From NCBI GenBank assembly GCA_036510575.1, contig DATCDR010000065.1, positions 1 through 9,946 of the forward strand: DNA of 9,946 nt, in the 5' to 3' direction. Position 1 is the first letter of the stretch; each line of letters starts with the position of its first letter. The translations under genes were made by a program, and so were the position numbers. A model generated the notes under the pieces. That model was given only the letters and a program-made list of their open reading frames with translations, was not told the origin of the DNA and ran no database searches. Of the stretch, positions 6,253-9,946 are shown in pieces. The DNA comes from DATCDR01 sp036510575 (lineage in GTDB: Bacteria; Actinomycetota; Acidimicrobiia; Acidimicrobiales; Bog-793).

Positions 6253-7461
6253 ATGAGCGCTGAGACGAACGGCGCGAAACACGTATCTAGCTCGGTCGAA
6301 CGACGGCGTTCGCACGGCGCGGGTGGGGTCAGAGCGGTGCGAGCAGGCGTGTGGCTAGTGGATGTTGAGCTTCCGCGCGACCCCGACACGGGCAAGCGAC
6401 GACGAGTTTCACGAACGATCTTCGGGACTCGAGAAGATGTCGACACCGAGCTGGCGCAACTAAAGGTCACCGCGGGTCAGCGGCGTGCGCCCTCTGGACC
6501 GCTCCGAGTGCGGTCGGTGCAAGCAGCTCTTGAAGGGTACGTAGCAGACGCGAGAGCTGGACGAATCGAGCTCGCTCCGAAGACGATTGTCACAACCACC
6601 TCAGCCATTCGCACGATGAGCAAACAAATGCTTTCTGATGGCCGGCGTTTCGGTGACATCCGGTTGGCCAAACTTTCTTGGCAGGAGATCGAGGAGATGT
6701 ATTCCTCGATGAAGCGGAATGGGGCGACACCGGCGTGGATACGGCGCTGCGCGACGGTGTTGAGCCGTGCCCTGACGTATGCACGCAAGAGTGGCGTGAT
6801 CACTTTCAACCCGAGTCAGGACGCAAGCCGACCGCGTTTGGTACAGGAAAAGCCCTATTCGCCCACCTCTGAAGAAGTCCAGGAGTTGATCGACCAAGCA
6901 CGCGAGCGAGACGTCGAGATTGCTGACGCGATCGAGATCATTGCTGGAACTGGGCTTCGAAAGGGCGAGCTCCTCGGCCTGCGACTAGCCGACATCAACC
7001 TTGAGGCGAGCGAATTACACATTGCCTGGGCTATTTCTGACGGGGGCAAAGGTGTTGGTGTGGTTCGCAAGCCGACGAAGCGTTCTGACTGGCGAGATGT
7101 GCCGTTTCGAGGTTCCGTCAAGTCCGCCATCGAGCGTCAACTTGAGCGGTGCCGCGGACGCGCCGAGGGGAAGCTTCGACGGGACAGCTACCTCTTCTCT
7201 CTTGATGCGGCCGGGGTCATGCCTCATCGCCCTGACACCTTTAGCGATCGGCTCGCCGCGGCGCGAGGGAAGTCGATGTTGACCTTCTTGGATCTCCGGC
7301 ATTACGTGGCTACCACGATGCTCGATGCGGATGTCCCGTACCGTACGGTCGCGGATCTGCTTGGCAACAGCGAGACCACTCTGCGCCTTCATTACGACGG
7401 TCGAACCGATACTGGCAAGCGAGAGGCGGTAAGCGTTCTGGATCGGACCAAGGAGACTTAA
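6253..7461 (+). CDS. Tyrosine recombinase / integrase with altered active site
   Basis: About 402 residues in the phage/ICE integrase layout: an N-terminal arm-type DNA-binding region (GVRAVRAGVWLVDV, residues 26-39, then GKRRRVSRTIFGT, numbered from the TTG at 6250), a SAM-like core-binding domain (about 88-185) and a catalytic domain (about 203-403). The catalytic Arg is R237 in GTGLRKGELLGLR, the lysine is K274 or K277 in VRKPTKRSDW, and the nucleophile is Y382 in LRLHYDG. The HxxR box reads LDLRH (L347, R350) and the usual H/W in the GH motif is N373 (LLGNSETT), so two supporting catalytic residues are replaced. The ATG at 6253 is preceded directly by an in-frame TTG at 6250; either may start translation. 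It lies just 3' of tRNA-Gly in the same direction, typical of elements that integrate into tRNA genes. No excisionase or cargo is seen. Confidence 0.93.
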   Translation: MSAETNGAKHVSSSVERRRSHGAGGVRAVRAGVWLVDVELPRDPDTGKRRRVSRTIFGTREDVDTELAQLKVTAGQRRAPSGPLRVRSVQAALEGYVADARAGRIELAPKTIVTTTSAIRTMSKQMLSDGRRFGDIRLAKLSWQEIEEMYSSMKRNGATPAWIRRCATVLSRALTYARKSGVITFNPSQDASRPRLVQEKPYSPTSEEVQELIDQARERDVEIADAIEIIAGTGLRKGELLGLRLADINLEASELHIAWAISDGGKGVGVVRKPTKRSDWRDVPFRGSVKSAIERQLERCRGRAEGKLRRDSYLFSLDAAGVMPHRPDTFSDRLAAARGKSMLTFLDLRHYVATTMLDADVPYRTVADLLGNSETTLRLHYDGRTDTGKREAVSVLDRTKET

Positions 7462-7481
7462 CTGGCCCCGGCTGGGGTCAG
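7462..7481 (+). terminator. Hairpin immediately after the integrase stop codon
   Basis: CTGGCCCC (7462-7469) and GGGGTCAG (7474-7481) form an 8-bp stem with one G-T pair and a four-base loop. It starts at the base after the TAA of the integrase gene. There is no following T-run, so it may be a weak or Rho-assisted terminator or an mRNA 3' stabilising hairpin. Confidence 0.4.
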
Positions 7482-7561
7482 CGGTGGACTGAGGTGCAGT
7501 CATCGGGACGCCGGAAGATTCGGGGTGGTCGAGCCTCCAGAATTTTGGCCAGACCAACCGG

Positions 7562-7584
7562 ATCTGAATATCACTTATACAGAT
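7562..7584. repeat. AT-rich inverted repeat upstream of the small RNA promoter
   Basis: ATCTGAATA (7562-7570) and TATACAGAT (7576-7584) are inverted with one mismatch and a five-base centre. The AT-rich composition is unlike the rest of the window. It ends 22 bp before the -35 box of the 6C-like RNA promoter, where an activator or repressor could sit. It could also be a recombinase core site belonging to the adjacent integrase. Confidence 0.45.
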
Positions 7585-7606
7585 TAAACCTATCAAGATC
7601 GACTGT

Positions 7607-7635
7607 TTGACAGATGTTTCTATGTGTCTGATACT
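7607..7635 (+). promoter_or_regulatory. Near-consensus sigma70-type promoter for the small RNA
   Basis: A perfect -35 TTGACA (7607-7612) is followed after exactly 17 bp by GATACT (7630-7635), a good -10 box. Transcription would start near 7641-7643, just before the first stem of the small RNA. This is the best promoter visible in the window. Confidence 0.8.
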
Positions 7636-7640
7636 GGTGG

Positions 7641-7734
7641 GGCACCGAGCGGAACGGATCCCCCCTCCGAACCCTCGACGGGGAAACCCGAACATAGAAG
7701 GAGCCGGATTCCCCCTCCGGCTCCTTCTCCTTTT
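7641..7734 (+). ncRNA. 6C-like small RNA of actinobacteria
   Basis: A compact transcript unit of about 93 nt between a strong promoter and an intrinsic terminator. The first stem-loop pairs CGAG (7646-7649) with CUCG (7674-7677), GG with CC, and CGGA (7655-7658) with UCCG (7666-7669) across a symmetric AA/AA internal loop. Its seven-base loop is U followed by six cytosines (7660-7665). A second small hairpin, CGGG-GAAA-CCCG (7679-7690), has a GNRA loop. The third is the terminator hairpin, whose loop contains five cytosines (7711-7715). Two C-rich loops on stems, the second being the terminator, is the hallmark of 6C RNA, a conserved actinobacterial sRNA (the M. tuberculosis member is also called B11) reported to bind mRNA targets through its C-rich loops. 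Covariance-model scoring was not possible here; the call rests on structure and context. The second loop has five rather than six cytosines. Confidence 0.85.
7697..7734 (+). terminator. Rho-independent terminator of the 6C-like RNA
   Basis: GAAGGAGCCGGA (7697-7708) and TCCGGCTCCTTC (7716-7727) form a perfect 12-bp stem with a seven-base loop of two T and five C. The stem is followed by TCCTTTT. It both ends the transcript and supplies the second C-rich loop. Confidence 0.92.
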
Positions 7735-7751
7735 GAGGCTCCTTTTCAGGG

Positions 7752-7788
7752 CGCTCGTGAGAGCGAGCCCCGGCGGTTTAGGAAACCG
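7752..7788 (+). repeat. Two adjacent small hairpins
   Basis: CGCTC (7752-7756) pairs with GAGCG (7761-7765) across GTGA, flanked by GGG and CCC that can extend the helix with a small bulge. CGGTTT (7774-7779) pairs with AAACCG (7783-7788) across AGG. They follow the small RNA terminator by about 20 bp and could be part of a read-through or second transcript. Confidence 0.35.
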
Positions 7789-7888
7789 TGAAGGAACCTC
7801 CAGTGGCGCTCAACCAGTCTGGTTAGTGCTGGTGGGAAGGCCGAGCCGTCCATCTGATGTCAAGGACTCCAGAGGGTCTTGTCCATTT

Positions 7889-7908
7889 GTTGACCAAGAA
7901 GTTGACCA
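7889..7908. repeat. Tandem direct repeat GTTGACCA
   Basis: Two exact copies of GTTGACCA are separated by AGAA, giving a 12-bp period. Short direct repeats like this can be integrase arm-type sites or regulator half-sites, but two copies of 8 bp may be chance. Confidence 0.25.
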
Positions 7909-8128
7909 TCGCGACCGTTTCCCGCGCAACGAGCGCGGTACGCAGGGTCAGGTTCGATCCGGAATCTTTGCCGTTGCGCGCCGTGTCGCCCGTGATGGAT
8001 CCCGGAAGGCTTAGTTCGAATGGCAACGGAACTGGCGAGTCATCGACGCGCGGCATGACGGGCAAGTGGTCTTGTGTATTTTGCGAAGTCGAGTGATCCA
8101 GCCGTTGGCAATAGCCGGATTGAATCGT

Positions 8129-9760
8129 CTAAAGGCTCGCGAACCACGCTTCACCGCGACGGATCCGGTTCTCGAGCTGCGATGTTGTTGCTTCAGCCAC
8201 CCGTCGCAAGCCCGCAAGTCTGTTGAGCTCTCCGTTGACTTTCGCGTGTGACCAGCCCGTCTGGTGGACGAGCGCGCGAGCGAGCGTCGCGTTGGCAAGA
8301 CGGAGCTGAGCCTTCACCTCCGTGCGGGTGATCGACGGCGCCTCTGGGGCAGGATCGCCAGAAGCCGTCCGTGAAGATGTGGGGAGCGGAGGAGCCGGCG
8401 GAAGCTCGAGGGTGAGCGAAGGATCCTCCTCGAAGGTGGGCGGCTCGTCGAGGGCCCCGTCGTCGGGGAGTACGGCGTCTGTTGCGACGGCCGAGATGAC
8501 CGAGAAGAGCGAGAGTTGTGCGGCCACTGGCTCGTCGGCGGTCGCATCGCGCATCTCGCCATCGACTGCGGGTGATCTGTCAGGTGACTCGCTGCGTCGA
8601 AGGCTGTGTCGGCGATCGTCGGCGATCTGTGTCGCCGAGTTCCGCAGGCGGTCATCGTCGGGAATGAAGAGGTATGCGGACTGACGCCCGACATCGTGCT
8701 GCCATCGCACGAGTCGTCCGACGGCTTGCCGGAAGAAGAGCTCGGTGGTGGTCGTCGTCGCAAAGACTCCGACCCGCAGACGAGGTATGTCGACCCCCTC
8801 GGAGACCATCCGCACCGCCACGAGCCAGGGGTCGTTCGACGAGGCATACGCGAGGATTCGCTGCGAGGCGAAGGGATCGTCAGATGTCGCAACGACGGCC
8901 TGCGTGCCGAGGTTCTTCGTGATGAGTGCAGCGATGCCACGCGCGTGCTCCTGATCTGTGGCGATGACCAGACCACCAGCCTCGCGATGGGTCTGACGTA
9001 TGGCCATCAGTCGCCCGTGTGCCGTCGAGAGCACCTCTCCGAGCCATTCGCCCTCCAGAGAAAGCGCGGCGCGAAGACGTTGATTCGCACGCACGACATC
9101 GAGGCCGTCGTCGAAGCTCGCGGCGTGTAGCGCGCCGTCGGGAGCGGACCACTCCATCTGGCCGTTGGTGCGCGGGAAGTAGACGGGCCGAACGACTCGG
9201 TGCTCAGCGAGGGCCGGACCGTAGCCGTACTCGAAGTCCGGTCGAGCCTCGTCCATTTCGTAGCGGACGAACGGGATGGAGCGCGTGTCGGAGCGAAACG
9301 GGGTCCCCGACAGTGCGAGACGGCGGCGAGCGTGCTCGAAGGCAATGAGCAGGGACTCGCCCCACGCGCGCTCGTCGCCCGCATGGTGGATCTCGTCGAG
9401 GATCACGACGGCGTTCTCCGCGAGGCGCGCAAGAGCCCGAGGCGCCGTTGCGACCTGTTGGTAGGTCGTCACGATGCCGTGCATGTCTGGCGCGAGCCGG
9501 ACTCGCGAGGACCACCCTGGGTCGAGGTGGAGATCGAGGGCGGCCGCCGCCCGAGCCCACTGGAACTTGAGGTGGGCGGTCGGGACTACCACCACGAGGC
9601 GGCTGGGGTCAGCGGCGAGAAGCTGTCGCGCCGCGGCAAGGGCGAACGTGGTCTTTCCTGCACCTGGTGTCGCGACGGCGAGGAAGTCGCGCCCGGGCGC
9701 TTCGCCGAATCGCTCGAGCGCGGCGCGCTGCCAGGGACGCAGTCGAATCGAACGCGGCAC
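8129..9760 (-). CDS. Superfamily 2 DEAD/DEAH-box helicase (DEIH type)
   Basis: A 543-residue SF2 helicase of a type common in actinobacteria. Visible motifs in order: RPWQRAALE (8-16, Q-like motif), Walker A ATPGAGKTT (30-38), VVVVPTAHL (56-64, motif Ia), VTTYQQV (97-103, motif Ib), Walker B LDEIHH (121-126), SGTPFR (151-156, motif III), MVSEGVDIP (318-326, motif V) and QAVGRLVRW (345-353, motif VI). It should couple ATP hydrolysis to remodelling DNA or RNA. A Pro/Asp/Glu-rich linker (about 390-475) leads to a small C-terminal helical domain (about 478-543) with VNGELNRLAGLRRVAEATTSQLENR, resembling a winged or helix-hairpin nucleic-acid binding module. The biological role is not known; phage defence or repair are possible but unproven. 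The start is GTG (MPRSIRLRPWQ) with a weak ribosome binding site. It ends towards the small RNA and integrase. Confidence 0.92.
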   Translation of the reverse strand: MPRSIRLRPWQRAALERFGEAPGRDFLAVATPGAGKTTFALAAARQLLAADPSRLVVVVPTAHLKFQWARAAAALDLHLDPGWSSRVRLAPDMHGIVTTYQQVATAPRALARLAENAVVILDEIHHAGDERAWGESLLIAFEHARRRLALSGTPFRSDTRSIPFVRYEMDEARPDFEYGYGPALAEHRVVRPVYFPRTNGQMEWSAPDGALHAASFDDGLDVVRANQRLRAALSLEGEWLGEVLSTAHGRLMAIRQTHREAGGLVIATDQEHARGIAALITKNLGTQAVVATSDDPFASQRILAYASSNDPWLVAVRMVSEGVDIPRLRVGVFATTTTTELFFRQAVGRLVRWQHDVGRQSAYLFIPDDDRLRNSATQIADDRRHSLRRSESPDRSPAVDGEMRDATADEPVAAQLSLFSVISAVATDAVLPDDGALDEPPTFEEDPSLTLELPPAPPLPTSSRTASGDPAPEAPSITRTEVKAQLRLANATLARALVHQTGWSHAKVNGELNRLAGLRRVAEATTSQLENRIRRGEAWFASL

Positions 9761-9800
9761 TCAGTCGTGTCGAGTCACGTCGGTGGAGCCGGCCGTGACA

Positions 9801-9841
9801 TCGTGTTCACGACTGGTGCAGTCACGAGGTTCCAAATGGAA
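9801..9841. promoter_or_regulatory. Dyads upstream of the helicase gene
   Basis: TCGTG-TT-CACGA (9801-9812) is a perfect inverted repeat nested inside a wider CGTGAC...GTCACG pair. TTCCA-AA-TGGAA (9830-9841) is a second one. They lie 40-80 bp upstream of the helicase GTG on its promoter side and could be operator sites. Confidence 0.35.
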
Positions 9842-9874
9842 AGACGCTGGTCAAGCACGATATGCAACAGTAAA

Positions 9875-9893
9875 CCTCAACGTCACCTTCAGG
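9875..9893. promoter_or_regulatory. CCTCAA-N7-TTCAGG dyad
   Basis: A 19-bp imperfect inverted repeat (one mismatch between arms) in the region between the helicase gene and the right edge. The spacing and arm type recall MerR-family operators, but no regulator gene is in view, so this is only a suggestion. Confidence 0.25.
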
Positions 9894-9946
9894 GTATTTG
9901 CCCCTTTGTCCTGGCCCGGGACAGCGATGATCTTAGTTGCCGGCGC

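Larger units (their letters stand above)
7735..8128. other. Gene-free stretch with several small dyads
   Basis: About 390 bp between the small RNA terminator and the convergent end of the helicase gene. Open frames on both strands exist but none looks like a protein. What can be seen: the helix CGCTC-GTGA-GAGCG (7752-7765), the hairpin CGGTTT-AGG-AAACCG (7774-7788), the near-palindrome AACCAG-T-CTGGTT (7812-7824), and a tandem pair of GTTGACCA (7889-7896 and 7901-7908). A second copy of part of the terminator side, GGCTCCTT, recurs at 7737-7744. It may be leader, decayed element DNA or an attachment region; nothing decides between these. Confidence 0.4.

Noticed and set aside
6215..6270. Imperfect inverted repeat around the integrase start (GCGCTCTACTAACT against AGTAGTTGATGAGCGC)
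   Set aside because: The arms need gaps and mismatches to align, so it is not a secure operator or att site.
7607..8014. 135-codon plus-strand frame downstream of the integrase
   Set aside because: It spans the promoter, small RNA and terminator, has no family features, and its first codon overlaps the -35 box.
8014..8021. GTTCGAAT, matching the tRNA-Gly T loop, as a possible second att site
   Set aside because: The match is 8 bp only; flanking bases differ from the tRNA, so it is probably chance.
7823..8065. 80-codon minus-strand frame in the gene-free stretch
   Set aside because: No ribosome binding site, no recognisable domain, and composition like the random frames around it.
8606..9130. 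174-codon plus-strand frame inside the helicase gene
   Set aside because: It is an antisense shadow; the helicase motifs on the other strand are unambiguous.

Overview
This looks like a chromosomal window from a high-GC actinomycete (Actinomycetota). Several things point there: enzymes of the F420-type oxidoreductase families, a DUF427 protein, a DUF3054 protein, a short Smr protein of actinobacterial type, many GTG starts, and a small RNA with the architecture of the actinobacterial 6C RNA. A member of Acidimicrobiia or a relative is plausible, but the class cannot be fixed from the sequence alone.

Layout. Positions 1-1439 (minus strand): a membrane-anchored coiled-coil protein with a degenerate LytM/M23-like C-terminus, followed by the start of a DUF3054 membrane protein cut by the window edge. 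1580-2416 (minus): an aldo/keto reductase. 2709-2966 (plus): an Smr-domain protein that has no ATG, GTG or TTG start. 3023-3832: a divergent pair, an F420/FMN split-barrel protein (minus) and a DUF427 protein (plus). 3919-4868 (plus): a full-length luciferase-like F420 oxidoreductase gene broken by one frameshift and one in-frame stop. 4882-5439 (minus) and 5502-5939 (plus): oligoribonuclease and dUTPase, divergently transcribed. 6090-6164: tRNA-Gly(GCC). 6253-7461 (plus): a tyrosine integrase just downstream of the tRNA. 7607-7734 (plus): a promoter, a ~93-nt 6C-like small RNA and its intrinsic terminator. 8129-9760 (minus): a superfamily 2 helicase.

The genes do not form one pathway. Orn and Dut are housekeeping nucleotide-metabolism enzymes. 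The aldo/keto reductase, split-barrel protein and broken luciferase-like gene form a patch of small redox genes. The tRNA-integrase pair marks a probable integration site, but no cargo genes and no second att copy are visible, so the element is either minimal, decayed, or extends past the window.

The most notable item is the small RNA at 7641-7734. It has a near-consensus promoter, a first stem-loop with six cytosines in its loop, a GNRA-capped hairpin, and a 12-bp terminator hairpin whose loop carries five more cytosines. 6C RNA is a known family; its position between an integrase and a helicase, and an AT-rich dyad just upstream of its promoter, are worth checking. I found no convincing undescribed multi-gene system.
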